Source: Chitinophaga agrisoli
Lineage (GTDB): Bacteria; Bacteroidota; Bacteroidia; Chitinophagales; Chitinophagaceae
DNA: 64,000 nucleotides
Direction: 5' to 3'
NCBI RefSeq assembly: GCF_008386695.1
Contig: NZ_VUOC01000001.1
Location: forward strand, 470,347-534,346
Numbering within the stretch: position 1 is the stretch's first letter; each line of letters begins with the position of its first letter. Of this stretch, positions 1 through 9,449 are shown piece by piece. A program made the position numbers and the translations under genes. The notes below the pieces were generated by a model. It had not been told where the DNA came from, ran no database searches, and was given only the letters and a program-made list of their open reading frames with translations.

Positions 1-300
1 TGTGATCACGAACACGACGCCGGTCATTACCAGGGTCCACATGATCATGTTATCGATGGACTCGCCCTGCTCAGATGCCGCTTCCCCCAGGATCTTGCCT
101 CTCATTGCCTCATTACAGTAATACACACCGATGAGTCCCAATACCAGGAAAGCGATCAGCAAAAAGCCGTTAATACGGTTGTTCTGCTGGCGGGCCTTCT
201 TTTCCCCCTTCAATATGGACACATATTCGCTCGCCTTCGCAATCTGGAAGATGACTACGAATATGAGCACAACAACTAAGACTGCTAAAAAACCTGACAT
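1..300 (-). CDS. coxB: Cytochrome c oxidase subunit II, N-terminal part (cut by window edge)
   Basis: The first 100 codons are visible, starting at an ATG at 300 and running off the window. They encode a membrane segment near the N-terminus, a charged loop, and a second hydrophobic hairpin (residues about 45-60 and 84-100). This is the two-helix anchor expected of subunit II, which brings electrons from cytochrome c to the CuA site of the terminal oxidase. The CuA domain would lie outside the window. It is the last visible gene of the act operon, 106 bp after actF, and act-cox linkage is typical of Bacteroidota. The assignment rests on the anchor and the context, because the diagnostic copper ligands are not in view. 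Confidence 0.8.
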   Translation of the reverse strand, partial: MSGFLAVLVVVLIFVVIFQIAKASEYVSILKGEKKARQQNNRINGFLLIAFLVLGLIGVYYCNEAMRGKILGEAASEQGESIDNMIMWTLVMTGVVFVIT

Positions 301-406
301 TGCTACTTGAAATAATTAAGTTATCTAATGCTTTTCGTTGTTTCTAATACACTTTATTCCTCTCGCTTCCCGTTTTACCGGGATCCACTCCGGCACGCCT
401 ACATCA

Positions 407-1615
407 TCAGGTGTGGTGTACAATGCTTTCTTTCAGATAAGGATGGTTCTTGGGAACCAGCGGCGCTTTAGCCAGCTGCTGAGCAGTGACAAAGATGATC
501 ACGCCTACAAAACCCAGACCTACACCAAACTCATACCAGGGGAAGTGCAGCGCCTGTGAAGTAGCGGGAGCAACCATCTGGAAGAAATCGAGCCAGTGAC
601 CAAATATAATTAATATGGCTATATATGTCATAGCCGTAAAGTTACGCTTGGTATCACGTTTCATCAGCAGCAACAGCGGCAGGACGAAGTTAATGATCAG
701 GTTCAGGAAGAACACGCCGCGGAACGGACCCCATACGCGAGGCTGGAAGTACACCGTTTCTTCGGGGATGTTCGCATACCATGTAAGCATGTACTGAGAG
801 AACCAGAGATATGTCCAGAAGATGCTGAATGCAAACATAAGCTTACCCAGGTCATGCAGGTGCTCTTCATTTACCCAGCTCATGTAACCATGTTTCTTCA
901 GGTATATTACAAATAAAGCGATCATTGACAGACCAGATACCCAGGTGCTGGCGAAAGTGTACCAGCTGTACATGGTGGAGTACCAGTGTGCATCAACGCT
1001 CATCAGCCACAGCCAGGGGGTGGTAGAACCAACGCTCAGGGCATAGATCACGATGAAACCGCCACACCAAACGGAATTCCTCCACAGGAGCCGGCGGCCG
1101 GTGTCCGGAGACAGGTCCCAGCTATCTTCCTGCAGGGACATGTTACGCAATTTAATGGTAAACAGGATCCACAGACCCAGGGTGATGATGGTAGCAGTAG
1201 TAAAGAACCCGGCGCCCAGGAACGCAGATTTACCTTTTAAGATAGGATCATGTTCTACGTGTTCCAGGTTAGTCCAGTGGTATACCTGGTCTTTATGACC
1301 AAATACCAGTATCATCAGCACCACAAACAGGATACCGCCTAATACCGGCACTGCCATGGAAAGTGCTTCCGGCACCCGGCGGAAACCGACATGCCATCCG
1401 CCATGCGCCAATGTGGTAACGCCGATAAAAAAGGTGCCGACTAATGCTACCAGCAGGAAGAACGTGCTGTTCTGCAAAATGCCGCCCCAAAAACGGCCAG
1501 AGCCATGCTCGCCTCCCAAGGCCACTAATCCGATCAATAAGGTGAGTACGCCAATGCCCATTAACACGAAGCTGGTCGTTTTTAATTTTGCCGGTACTAC
1601 AAATTGGTCCTTCAT
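407..1615 (-). CDS. actF: Alternative complex III membrane subunit ActF
   Basis: A 402-residue polytopic membrane protein with about ten hydrophobic segments. It is a quinol:cytochrome c oxidoreductase integral subunit related to NrfD/ActC. In the family, ActC and ActF form the two large membrane bundles of alternative complex III. Conserved-looking stretches include the Trp-rich segment WTYLWFSQYMLTWYANIPEE and a His/Trp-rich loop (GHWLDFFQM). It follows actE by about 106 bp on the same strand and precedes coxB, so it closes the act part of the operon. The start is the ATG at 1615. The family call is secure from position, length and hydropathy. Confidence 0.93.
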   Translation of the reverse strand: MKDQFVVPAKLKTTSFVLMGIGVLTLLIGLVALGGEHGSGRFWGGILQNSTFFLLVALVGTFFIGVTTLAHGGWHVGFRRVPEALSMAVPVLGGILFVVLMILVFGHKDQVYHWTNLEHVEHDPILKGKSAFLGAGFFTTATIITLGLWILFTIKLRNMSLQEDSWDLSPDTGRRLLWRNSVWCGGFIVIYALSVGSTTPWLWLMSVDAHWYSTMYSWYTFASTWVSGLSMIALFVIYLKKHGYMSWVNEEHLHDLGKLMFAFSIFWTYLWFSQYMLTWYANIPEETVYFQPRVWGPFRGVFFLNLIINFVLPLLLLMKRDTKRNFTAMTYIAILIIFGHWLDFFQMVAPATSQALHFPWYEFGVGLGFVGVIIFVTAQQLAKAPLVPKNHPYLKESIVHHT

Positions 1616-1721
1616 GTGTAGTTCTTTATCTTTTTATTTATCGCATGTAACCTTGCATATCGCTATGCCGGGTTCCATCTCAAAGTAGTTACTGCTATTG
1701 TAATTAAATTCTGCTGCCGTC

Positions 1722-2363
1722 TTATTTCTTAATAGTTGCAGTGTCACCGCCAGATGCTGCAGGTCCTGCAGCCGGCGCTGTGGGCGCTGCATCGGGAGCA
1801 GGCACTTTGCTGCCGTCCTGTACGCTCTTGATATAAGCAGCGATGATCCAGCGTTGAGACCTATCCAGCTGGCTGGCGTAGCTTCCCATGGCATTCCAGC
1901 CATAGGTCATTACGTAGAACAGCCGTCCCTGGGTATAGTGTGATTTAGGACCACCAGCGGCCAGGTTAGCCGGAGCAGCGGGGTAAGGGCCGTCGCCGCC
2001 TTTGTACAGCGGGCCGTTACCATCCAGCGCTGTACCATGGCAGATACCGCAATAGATATTGAACAGACGCTTGCCTTCTGCCACATCAGCCTCGGTGATA
2101 GTAAGCGGATTCTTAATAGTATTAGCCAGCGTGGTATCGCCTTCTTTTACATGATAAGGCAGCAGCTCACCTCTTTTAACGGTGCCTTCTACCGGTTTCA
2201 TGGTTGCCAGGCGCGGGTTGTAGAACTCATATGCACGGGATTCATACATATCTGGCATATAGATCCTGCCGGGCTTTCTGTGATGCTCTCCTGTATTACA
2301 GGCCGCCAGTAAAGCTCCGCCTGCCAAAGCAGCTACTACTAATATGTTGGAAGTCCTTTTCAT
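1722..2363 (-). CDS. actE: Alternative complex III monoheme cytochrome c lipoprotein ActE
   Basis: A 213-residue lipoprotein. The signal ends in a lipobox with Cys22 (LLAAC), followed by a class I cytochrome c domain with heme-binding motif CGICH at residues 105-109. A Met-rich loop after about residue 150 (YVMTYGWNAMGSY) can supply the distal ligand. The C-terminal 30 residues are Ala/Pro-rich and probably disordered. In characterised alternative complex III, ActE is a lipid-anchored periplasmic monoheme subunit that receives electrons from ActA. It lies between actD and actF in the usual order. Confidence 0.93.
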   Translation of the reverse strand: MKRTSNILVVAALAGGALLAACNTGEHHRKPGRIYMPDMYESRAYEFYNPRLATMKPVEGTVKRGELLPYHVKEGDTTLANTIKNPLTITEADVAEGKRLFNIYCGICHGTALDGNGPLYKGGDGPYPAAPANLAAGGPKSHYTQGRLFYVMTYGWNAMGSYASQLDRSQRWIIAAYIKSVQDGSKVPAPDAAPTAPAAGPAASGGDTATIKK

Positions 2364-2514
2364 CGGAATTTAACGTCTTTTTTTTATTGCCAGATGGAAC
2401 CTTGCGGTTTCATTTGATTATCCTTCGTCTTTTATATTGTCAGAAGCCTCTGACTACTTTGTTTCTTTTTATCTGCCAGATCCTCACTGCTGGTCTGGTA
2501 GCTTCCGGGCGTTT

Positions 2515-3108
2515 TTACGCGTTCAGCGGAGTAACCCTTTCGTTGATCAGGGTATCGTCCTTATCAAAGCGGCCATACCACCAGCCGGTTTCTGCCCTTT
2601 GCTCATTGATCTCCTGGGCGCCAACGCTGGCCAGGAAGCTCTTGATCTCCTCTGCGTTTGATTTGCCGGTCACCTCTATCGCCATTACAAATTTGTCATC
2701 TGTCTGACGGGGGTGGAAAACGTGCTTTTTTACGCCCGGGGCCAGCTGGCACAGGTAGCAGAAAGTATACACCATACCTATCGCAGAGAACAACACAGTG
2801 AGCTCAAACGTGATGGGTATGAAGGCGGGTAAGGGGAAATGCGGTTTACCACCTATGTTCAACGGCCAGTCTGTGGTAAATACCCAGCTCATAAAAGACA
2901 ATGCTGTAGTGGTACCGGTAATACCGTATATGAAGCCGGCGGTGTGCAGGCTGGTTTCCCTGAGGCCCATGGCATGGTCCAGACCATGCACCGGGAACGG
3001 GGTGTACACATCATGGATCTTGTACCCTGCGGCACGTACTTTCTTTACTGCCGGGAACAACACCGCTTCATCATCAAAACAACCTACAACAAAATTTTTT
3101 GCAGCCAT
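2515..3108 (-). CDS. actD: Alternative complex III subunit ActD (DUF3341)
   Basis: A 197-residue protein starting at the ATG at 3108. An N-terminal soluble alpha/beta region of about 65 residues contains the family's DVYTPFPVHGLDHAMGL-type stretch. Two membrane helices follow (about residues 58-80 and 100-125), then a C-terminal soluble tail. This is the DUF3341/ActD layout, a membrane subunit packed against ActC. It sits between actC and actE with 90 and 151 bp gaps, consistent with one transcript. Confidence 0.92.
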   Translation of the reverse strand: MAAKNFVVGCFDDEAVLFPAVKKVRAAGYKIHDVYTPFPVHGLDHAMGLRETSLHTAGFIYGITGTTTALSFMSWVFTTDWPLNIGGKPHFPLPAFIPITFELTVLFSAIGMVYTFCYLCQLAPGVKKHVFHPRQTDDKFVMAIEVTGKSNAEEIKSFLASVGAQEINEQRAETGWWYGRFDKDDTLINERVTPLNA

Positions 3109-3198
3109 ATTTTAAAAAATTCAAAGTCTTAAAATAGTTCTCTGTGATTAGCCTGGGTTATAAGTGACTGATACCTATCTCCCATGGCCGGTTACTCA

Positions 3199-4635
3199 TT
3201 AGTGTGCGTGTGCCTGATCGTGTGCAAACTTTTCTGCATCCTGCTCTTCGTACGGCGTCATTTTCTCCTTGAAGTTCTGGCCGGAAGTTTTCAGTACGTG
3301 TTTGATCTCCGCTACTGCAATTACCGGGAAATATTTAGCGAACAGGAAATAACAAGTGAAGAACAGACCGAATGTACCCAGGTAGAAACCAACCTCAGGC
3401 CAGGCCGGACGGTAGTACACCCAGCTGGAAGGCAGGTAATCGCGGTACAGGGAGGTACAGATGATCACGAAACGCTCGAACCACATACCTATGTTCACAA
3501 TGATAGACATAATGAAGGACACCATTACGCTCCGGCGCATCTTGCGGAACCAGAACACCTGCGGCGTGATCACGTTACAGGTCATCATGATCCAGTAAGA
3601 CCAACCCAGCGGACCGGCAGCGCGGTATTTGTAGAATTCTGCGAACTCATACTGTGAACCGGAGTACCATGCCATGAACAGCTCTGTTAAGTAGGCGCAA
3701 CCTACGATGGAGCCGGTCAGTACAATTACCCTGTTCATTGCGTCCAGGTGACCGATGGTGATATAATCTTCGAGGTGTAATATTTTACGTGTAATGATCA
3801 GCAGGGTGTTCACCATTGCGAAACCGGAGAAGATCGCACCCGCCACGAAGTAGGGAGGGAAGATGGTGGTGTGCCAGCCTGGTATTACGGAAGTGGCAAA
3901 GTCAAAAGATACGATGGTGTGTACGGAGAGTACCAGCGGAGTAGATAAACCGGCCAGCACCAGTGATAATGATTCGTGACGTTGCCAGTGTTTGGTAGAA
4001 CCGGTCCAGCCAAAGGAAGCAACACCGTAGAGCAGCTTACGCAGCTTGGTCTTGGCCCTGTCACGAACGGTAGCGAAGTCAGGTATCAGACCTGTGTACC
4101 AGAACAGCAGGGATACGGTGAAATACGTAGAGATCGCGAATACGTCCCACAGCAGCGGGGAGTTAAAGTTCACCCACAGCGGACCGCGTGTATTTGGATA
4201 AGGCAGTACAAAGAAGGCCATCCAAACACGACCCATGTGGAAGATCGGGAACTGGCCCGCGCACATTACCGCAAAGATGGTCATGGCTTCTGCCGCACGG
4301 TTCACCCCTGTACGCCATCCCTGACGGAACAGCAACAAGATCGCGGAGATAAGCGTACCGGCGTGACCGATACCTACCCACCATACGAAGTTGGTGATAT
4401 CCCAACCCCAACCTACGGTCTTATTCAGATTCCACACACCGGTACCGTAGTATACCTCCCAGGTTACGGAGAACGCACCAAACGCTAACAACGTGAGGGA
4501 AATAAAGAAGCCTACATACCACAATTTACCAGGCTTGGCCTCAATGGGGCTGATGATATCTTCGGTTACCTTATGATAATCCTTTACCCCATTTACTAAA
4601 GGTTCTCTCAGTGTGGACTCGTACTTTAAATGCAT
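3199..4635 (-). CDS. actC: Alternative complex III NrfD-like membrane subunit ActC
   Basis: A 478-residue NrfD/PsrC-type integral membrane protein with about ten transmembrane segments and a charged, His-rich C-terminus (FAHDQAHAH). In the complex, ActC packs under the ActB iron-sulfur subunit and is the proposed quinol-oxidising subunit. Typical features include Trp/Gly-rich helices (GWGWDITNFVWWVGIGHAG) and the DFATSVIPGWHTTIFPPYF region, which resembles the NrfD quinone-site loop. It is directly downstream of actB, with a 107 bp gap. Confidence 0.95.
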   Translation of the reverse strand: MHLKYESTLREPLVNGVKDYHKVTEDIISPIEAKPGKLWYVGFFISLTLLAFGAFSVTWEVYYGTGVWNLNKTVGWGWDITNFVWWVGIGHAGTLISAILLLFRQGWRTGVNRAAEAMTIFAVMCAGQFPIFHMGRVWMAFFVLPYPNTRGPLWVNFNSPLLWDVFAISTYFTVSLLFWYTGLIPDFATVRDRAKTKLRKLLYGVASFGWTGSTKHWQRHESLSLVLAGLSTPLVLSVHTIVSFDFATSVIPGWHTTIFPPYFVAGAIFSGFAMVNTLLIITRKILHLEDYITIGHLDAMNRVIVLTGSIVGCAYLTELFMAWYSGSQYEFAEFYKYRAAGPLGWSYWIMMTCNVITPQVFWFRKMRRSVMVSFIMSIIVNIGMWFERFVIICTSLYRDYLPSSWVYYRPAWPEVGFYLGTFGLFFTCYFLFAKYFPVIAVAEIKHVLKTSGQNFKEKMTPYEEQDAEKFAHDQAHAH

Positions 4636-4742
4636 AGTTCGTAAAGCTTTTAGCTGTTAGTTGCTGGCTAATCAGCCCTTGTCTTTGTTATGATCTGTGA
4701 TCTCTGATTCTACTTACTTCTTCTTAATGCCTTCTGCATCCA

Positions 4743-7700
4743 TTATCCGTGGTGTGCAGCTTCTGCATGTTCTCCTTCAGCTTTAGGCGCTGCATCCTTG
4801 TTACGGATCTTAGCCAGGTAGCTGATAGAAGGCAGCGTATGGATCTCTTCCAGCACATAGAACACCCTTTCAGTCTGTTCTTCGTTACGGATCTTCGCTA
4901 CGCGGCTTTCTTTATCGTTTACGTTACCGAATACGATAGCGTCTGCGGCACAGGCTTGCTGACAAGCAGTTTTGGCTTCGCCGTCTTTCATCGGGCGGCC
5001 TTCTTTCTTAGCAGTCAGTTTAGCATCCTGCAGGCGTTGTACGCAGAAAGTACATTTCTCCATCACACCGCGGCTACGTACTACCACATCGGGGTTCAGT
5101 ACCATACGGGTGAGGTTGTCGTTCATATCAGATACATCGTACAGGTTGTTATCGAAGCTATCAGCGCCGTTCCAGTCGCGCCAGTTAAAGCGGCGTACTT
5201 TATACGGACAGTTGTTAGCGCAGTAACGGGTACCGATACAACGGTTATAAGCCATCTGGTTCAGACCTTCAGAGCTGTGGTTGGTAGCAGCCACCGGACA
5301 AACGTTCTCACAGGGAGCGTTATCACAATGCTGGCACAGCATAGGCTGGAATACTACTTCCGGGTTGTTCTCATCACCGCTGAAGTAGCGGTCGATACGC
5401 AACCAGTGCATTTCATGCGCTTTGATCACCTGCTCCTTACCTACTACAGAAACGTTGTTCTCTGCCTGACAAGCGATGGTACATGCGCCACAACCGAAAC
5501 AGGTGTTCAGGTCGATGGACATGCCCCATTTGATGCCGGGGTAAGGGTGGTTGGGATATAAAGTAGCGTCTGCACGGTAATCGCTGCCGTATTTAGCCAG
5601 CTCTTCGCGGTCTTCGTTCACTGCTTTAGGGTTCTTGATGAACTCTTCGAGCGTGGTTTCCTTGATGATAGGACGGCCTTCGTAGCTGTTATGCTGTTGG
5701 GTGATGCCGATGTCGTACTTAGTACCGGTAGCTTCTACAGCTACATCGGAAGCGAAGTAATCAAAGGTTTGACCGTTATAGCTTACAAGAGGATAAGCGT
5801 TCTGACCAACACCGCCGGCAGCAGCGCCTGCGTTCATGTTGCGGCCGTAACCTACGGCGATCGCGATCACGTCAGGGTGAATGCCCGGTACGATTATCAG
5901 GGGCAGTTCAATTGTTTTGCCGTTAGCTTTTATCCTCAGTACATTCTTGGCAGCGTGGATCTCGTAATCGTCGCCCAGCTGTTCGCCGTATTGTTTAGCG
6001 AGGGTATTGGATACGCAAGCGTAGTTATCCCAGGTAGTGCGGGTGATAGGATCCGGCATTTCCTGCAGCCAGGGGTTGTTTGCCAGTTTACCGTTACCGA
6101 TAGCTACTTTCTCATACAGCACCAGTTCCAGTTTACCGCCTTTTTTAGCGCTGCTGATCTTTGCAGAAGCAGCGGCTACATCGCCGGCAAAGGTAGCGCC
6201 GCCCAGGGCAGGCGCAGTGGAGGGCTCGATAACGCCATCCTGCAGGGTTTTATCCCATGCTTCCTGTCCGCCCAGTTTGGACATCCACTCATTCTTCAGG
6301 TAATCTACCCAGTTGGTGGCATTGCCGCTCCAGGTGAGCAGGGTATCTTCAAAAGCGCGTGTTTTGAACAGGGGCGCGATAGTAGGCTGTGTAAAGCTGA
6401 AGTAGCCGGTCTTGCCTTCTGTATCACCCCAGCTTTCGAGGAAGTGATGCGCAGGAGCGGCATATTTGCACAGTTCGGAAGTTTCGTCTTTACGGTCGTT
6501 GAAAGAAACTACCAGTTTAGCTTTCTTCAGACCATCTGCAAACTTCTTACCGTCGAAGTAATCATATGCAGGGTTTACGCCGTTGATCAGCAGGGCGCCA
6601 ATGTTGCCCGCGTTCAGGTCGCTTACCAGCTGGGCCATCTCGCTGTCGATACCCTGACGGTAGTTAGCGGTGGTAGCCCAATCTATTGTAGCACCGTTAG
6701 CGCCTACCAGGTTATTGATGGCGTTAACGATCAGCTGTACATTCACATCGTTGGAGCCGGATACTACCAGCGCTTTACCCTGTGCATTCTTCAGGGCTTT
6801 AGCCGCTTTAGCGATACCGTCTGCCAGGCGTTTGTCTGCAATGCCGCTCACGGAACCGCCGTTCACAGCATTGTACAGGGCCAGTGTAACGGCGCCTGTT
6901 TCAGAAGGTTTGTGGGTGAACCTTTCGTCAGCGTTAGCGCCGGTGAGGCTCATCATGCTTTCGAAATGGAAATGTTTGCTCATTTCCGGTTTCTCCTGGT
7001 TGATCTTACGGGTCTGGCCAAACTGCTGAGAGAATTCGGCAGGGTTTAACCAGGTACCCAGGAAGTCAGCGCCCAGGCTCACTACTACTTTTGCATTCTC
7101 GAAATGGTAAGAAGGTAAGGTCTTTTTACCATAGGCGGCCTCATTGGCCAGCAGCATCGCGGAGTAGGATACTGCATCATATGTTACATGGCGGGAACCC
7201 GGGTATTTAGCCAGGAATTCACCGATGACTTTCTTGGTAGAAGGGCTGGTGATGGTAGAGGTCAGTAATACTACCGGCTGGCCGCCCAGGCTGTTCAGCG
7301 CAGCGGCTACTTGTTTATCCAGCTCTGCCCAGGTGGTCTCTGTACCGCTGATGGTAGGATAACGCAGACGGGCACTATCGTACAGGCTTAATACCGCGCC
7401 TTGTACCCTTGCGGTGGTAGCACCGTTTGTTACGGTGCTTAATGTATTACCTTCTATTTTGATAGGCCTGCCTTCGCGGGTCTTTACTACTAAGGGAACG
7501 TATTCGCCGTCTACAGCGTAGGTAGAGGCGTAATAGTTAGGTACGCCGGGGGTGATCTCTTCCGGCTTATTTACGTAAGGTATAGCTTTCTTGATAGGTA
7601 TCTCACAACTAGCGGCAATCGTAGCGGCTGCCGTAGTGAATCCCAGGTATTTCAGGAAATCCCGGCGGGGGGTAGTAGCGCCCAGCAGGCTATCACTCTC

Positions 7701-7802
7701 ATCAAACGGCAGCTCTTCTCCAAATTCGTTCTTCACTATCTCCTGATGCGCTTTGGTATTATGCAACTCCTCCAGGCCTTTCCAATACTTTTTCTGCTCC
7801 AT
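4743..7802 (-). CDS. actB: Alternative complex III iron-sulfur / molybdopterin-like subunit ActB
   Basis: A 1019-residue fusion. The N-terminus carries a twin-arginine-type signal (RRDFLKYLGF at residues 46-55) followed by a lipobox-like Cys66 (IAASC). This matches the Tat-exported, lipid-anchored ActB of characterised complexes. Residues about 70-730 form a molybdopterin-oxidoreductase-like domain that in this family lacks the cofactor. The C-terminal quarter is a ferredoxin-type domain with cysteine clusters CFGCGACTIAC, CQHCDNAPCENVC, CIGTRYCANNC and CTFCVQ...CQQAC, enough for four Fe-S clusters. It lies between actA and actC, as usual. Confidence 0.96.
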   Translation of the reverse strand: MEQKKYWKGLEELHNTKAHQEIVKNEFGEELPFDESDSLLGATTPRRDFLKYLGFTTAAATIAASCEIPIKKAIPYVNKPEEITPGVPNYYASTYAVDGEYVPLVVKTREGRPIKIEGNTLSTVTNGATTARVQGAVLSLYDSARLRYPTISGTETTWAELDKQVAAALNSLGGQPVVLLTSTITSPSTKKVIGEFLAKYPGSRHVTYDAVSYSAMLLANEAAYGKKTLPSYHFENAKVVVSLGADFLGTWLNPAEFSQQFGQTRKINQEKPEMSKHFHFESMMSLTGANADERFTHKPSETGAVTLALYNAVNGGSVSGIADKRLADGIAKAAKALKNAQGKALVVSGSNDVNVQLIVNAINNLVGANGATIDWATTANYRQGIDSEMAQLVSDLNAGNIGALLINGVNPAYDYFDGKKFADGLKKAKLVVSFNDRKDETSELCKYAAPAHHFLESWGDTEGKTGYFSFTQPTIAPLFKTRAFEDTLLTWSGNATNWVDYLKNEWMSKLGGQEAWDKTLQDGVIEPSTAPALGGATFAGDVAAASAKISSAKKGGKLELVLYEKVAIGNGKLANNPWLQEMPDPITRTTWDNYACVSNTLAKQYGEQLGDDYEIHAAKNVLRIKANGKTIELPLIIVPGIHPDVIAIAVGYGRNMNAGAAAGGVGQNAYPLVSYNGQTFDYFASDVAVEATGTKYDIGITQQHNSYEGRPIIKETTLEEFIKNPKAVNEDREELAKYGSDYRADATLYPNHPYPGIKWGMSIDLNTCFGCGACTIACQAENNVSVVGKEQVIKAHEMHWLRIDRYFSGDENNPEVVFQPMLCQHCDNAPCENVCPVAATNHSSEGLNQMAYNRCIGTRYCANNCPYKVRRFNWRDWNGADSFDNNLYDVSDMNDNLTRMVLNPDVVVRSRGVMEKCTFCVQRLQDAKLTAKKEGRPMKDGEAKTACQQACAADAIVFGNVNDKESRVAKIRNEEQTERVFYVLEEIHTLPSISYLAKIRNKDAAPKAEGEHAEAAHHG

Positions 7803-7852
7803 GTTAATTTATATACGAGTTACGGTGATTATAATTTGATCTGGTCTATATA

Positions 7853-9124
7853 TTAGTAGTGACATTTCTGACATTCAGTACCACCTACCATTTCAACGGT
7901 CACACTGTCGATCTTGCCATCTTTAACTTCCTGGTGGAACTTCTCAAAAATGCTGTAGTATTTGTTATCGGCGAACTGCACTTTGGTAGTACGGTGGCAG
8001 TTGATACACCAGCCCATGGACAGGTCTGCGAACTGATGAACTTCGTCCATATCCTGGATATTGCCGTGACAGGTCTGACACTGTTGTTTACCTGCTACTA
8101 CGTGCTGAGAGTGGTTAAAGTAAACGTGGTCAGGCAGGTTATGGATCTTAGTCCATTCGATGGGCTTACCAGGTTTAGTGTATTTCTTCGCTTCAGCATC
8201 CCAGCCTACATAATCGTACAGTTTCGCGATCTCTGCGCTACCGTTGATCTTCTTACCTTCTGCGGTGAACAGGTCAGGGCCATGGTATTCATTGATGACC
8301 TTGTGACAGTTCATACAGATATTTTCAGAAGGGATCATGGCGTGCTTGCTCTTCTCAGCGCCAGCGTGGCAGTACAGACAGCTGATCTGGTTGATGCCTG
8401 CGTGTACTTTGTGAGAGTAGTGGATAGGTTGCTCCGGCATGTAGTCTTTCTGACGACCCAGGCCGATAGCGCCCTGGATGGTGAAATAACCGCCGATCAT
8501 GAAGAGGACGATCACGCCCAGCGCGATGTACGCCTTATTCTTATAGAAGGGAACGGGTTCCGGTGTGGCTACTCCTTCTTTATCGCCAGCAAGCTTATTC
8601 AGGTTGCTGTTGATCTGCATCAGGATCAGCGCTACAACTGCCAGCACCAGGGTGATGATACCGAACAGGAGGCTGTTGTCCCCGCCTTCTTCCGCAGCAG
8701 CGCCGCCTGCACCAGGAGTAGCTGCTTTTGCGTTAGGATCACGGGCGCCTTCTACTGCGATATACCCCAGGATATTATCTATATCTTCATCTGTAAATGC
8801 AGGAAACGCAGGCATTACCTGGTTAAACTGCTTAAACAGTGCATTAGCATAAGGATCACCAGATGCAATTACAGAAGAGGAGTTATGAATCCATTGGTGC
8901 AATAATTTCTTATCAGACCATCTGTCTTCAACCCCTTTCAGTGCAGGACCTGTGAGTTGCTTATGTACATTATGACAAGATGCGCAATTTGCCTGGAACA
9001 ATGCTTTACCCTTAGCCGGATCAGCAGCTTGAACTGTAGTTGAAACCGAGAGTACAAGACCCGCGCATAGGATAAGAACACTCACTAATTGCTTGCGCAA
9101 ACGAATGGAAACACGACGATACAC
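7853..9124 (-). CDS. actA: Alternative complex III multiheme cytochrome c subunit ActA, with an extra N-terminal heme domain
   Basis: A 423-residue protein starting at GTG 9124; an in-frame stop lies two codons upstream and there is no ATG near. A signal peptide ends about residue 33. A small cytochrome c domain follows, with CASCH at 47-51. Two hydrophobic segments are at about 149-172 and 198-222. The C-terminal part has five CxxCH motifs (CLYCH, CMNCH, CQTCH, CINCH, CQKCH). The family name is pentaheme; here six heme motifs are visible, so a monoheme domain appears fused to the classic pentaheme core. It is the first gene of the act operon and passes electrons between ActB clusters and ActE or cytochrome c. 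Confidence 0.93.
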   Translation of the reverse strand: MYRRVSIRLRKQLVSVLILCAGLVLSVSTTVQAADPAKGKALFQANCASCHNVHKQLTGPALKGVEDRWSDKKLLHQWIHNSSSVIASGDPYANALFKQFNQVMPAFPAFTDEDIDNILGYIAVEGARDPNAKAATPGAGGAAAEEGGDNSLLFGIITLVLAVVALILMQINSNLNKLAGDKEGVATPEPVPFYKNKAYIALGVIVLFMIGGYFTIQGAIGLGRQKDYMPEQPIHYSHKVHAGINQISCLYCHAGAEKSKHAMIPSENICMNCHKVINEYHGPDLFTAEGKKINGSAEIAKLYDYVGWDAEAKKYTKPGKPIEWTKIHNLPDHVYFNHSQHVVAGKQQCQTCHGNIQDMDEVHQFADLSMGWCINCHRTTKVQFADNKYYSIFEKFHQEVKDGKIDSVTVEMVGGTECQKCHY

Positions 9125-9169
9125 AGCCTATTAAGTTTAGATTTGACCTTAGTTTCTTAAAAGTGCCAG

Positions 9170-9177
9170 CAAAAATA
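9170..9177 (-). promoter_or_regulatory. Candidate -7 element of the act operon promoter
   Basis: On the minus strand this reads TATTTTTG, an exact match to the Bacteroidota housekeeping -7 consensus TAnnTTTG. It is 46 bp upstream of the actA GTG. A TTG that could serve as the -33 element lies about 22 bp further upstream, inside the palindrome at 9186-9204. No transcription start has been mapped. Confidence 0.5.
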
Positions 9178-9185
9178 AGACACAA

Positions 9186-9204
9186 TGTTGACAATTTATC
9201 AACA
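9186..9204. promoter_or_regulatory. Palindrome upstream of the act promoter
   Basis: TGTTGACAATTTATCAACA is an inverted repeat with perfect 6-bp arms around a 7-bp spacer. It lies 9-27 bp upstream of the candidate -7 element of the act operon and so overlaps its -33 region. The core TTGA-N7-TCAA resembles CRP/FNR-family sites, but the spacing is one base longer than the classic FNR box. I read it as a candidate operator; the binding protein is unknown. Confidence 0.4.
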
Positions 9205-9273
9205 AATAAAAAAATTATTGGTTGCAGCTATAACTCTTTTTTCTATACATAAAAACTTTACACGGCAAATTTT

Positions 9274-9287
9274 ATGATAAATATCAT
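9274..9287. promoter_or_regulatory. 14-bp perfect palindrome, FNR-box-like, upstream of act
   Basis: ATGATAAATATCAT is a perfect palindrome. Its core TGAT-N4-ATCA matches the spacing of FNR/CRP-type boxes (TTGAT-N4-ATCAA). It lies about 100 bp upstream of the act -7 element and 163 bp before the NlpE-like gene on the other strand, so it could serve either gene. Functional assignment is inference. The rest of 9125-9449 is AT-rich and shows nothing else that I can support. Confidence 0.35.
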
Positions 9288-9449
9288 GTTCCGTATAGGG
9301 GGTGACGAACATCGGTAAATAACACCATAAATGGGTAATTTACCAATTGCATGGTATTATATTATATACAGAGGTAGCCCGATAATTGTTGTGGCAGACG
9401 CATAATAATAAATGGCGTAAATTTAAATAACCTGCTAAAACTGATCCCC

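Noticed and set aside
5691-7049. Plus-strand open frame of 452 residues opposite actB
   Set aside because: Antisense to a fully conserved actB with all iron-sulfur motifs; the translation has no recognisable domain.
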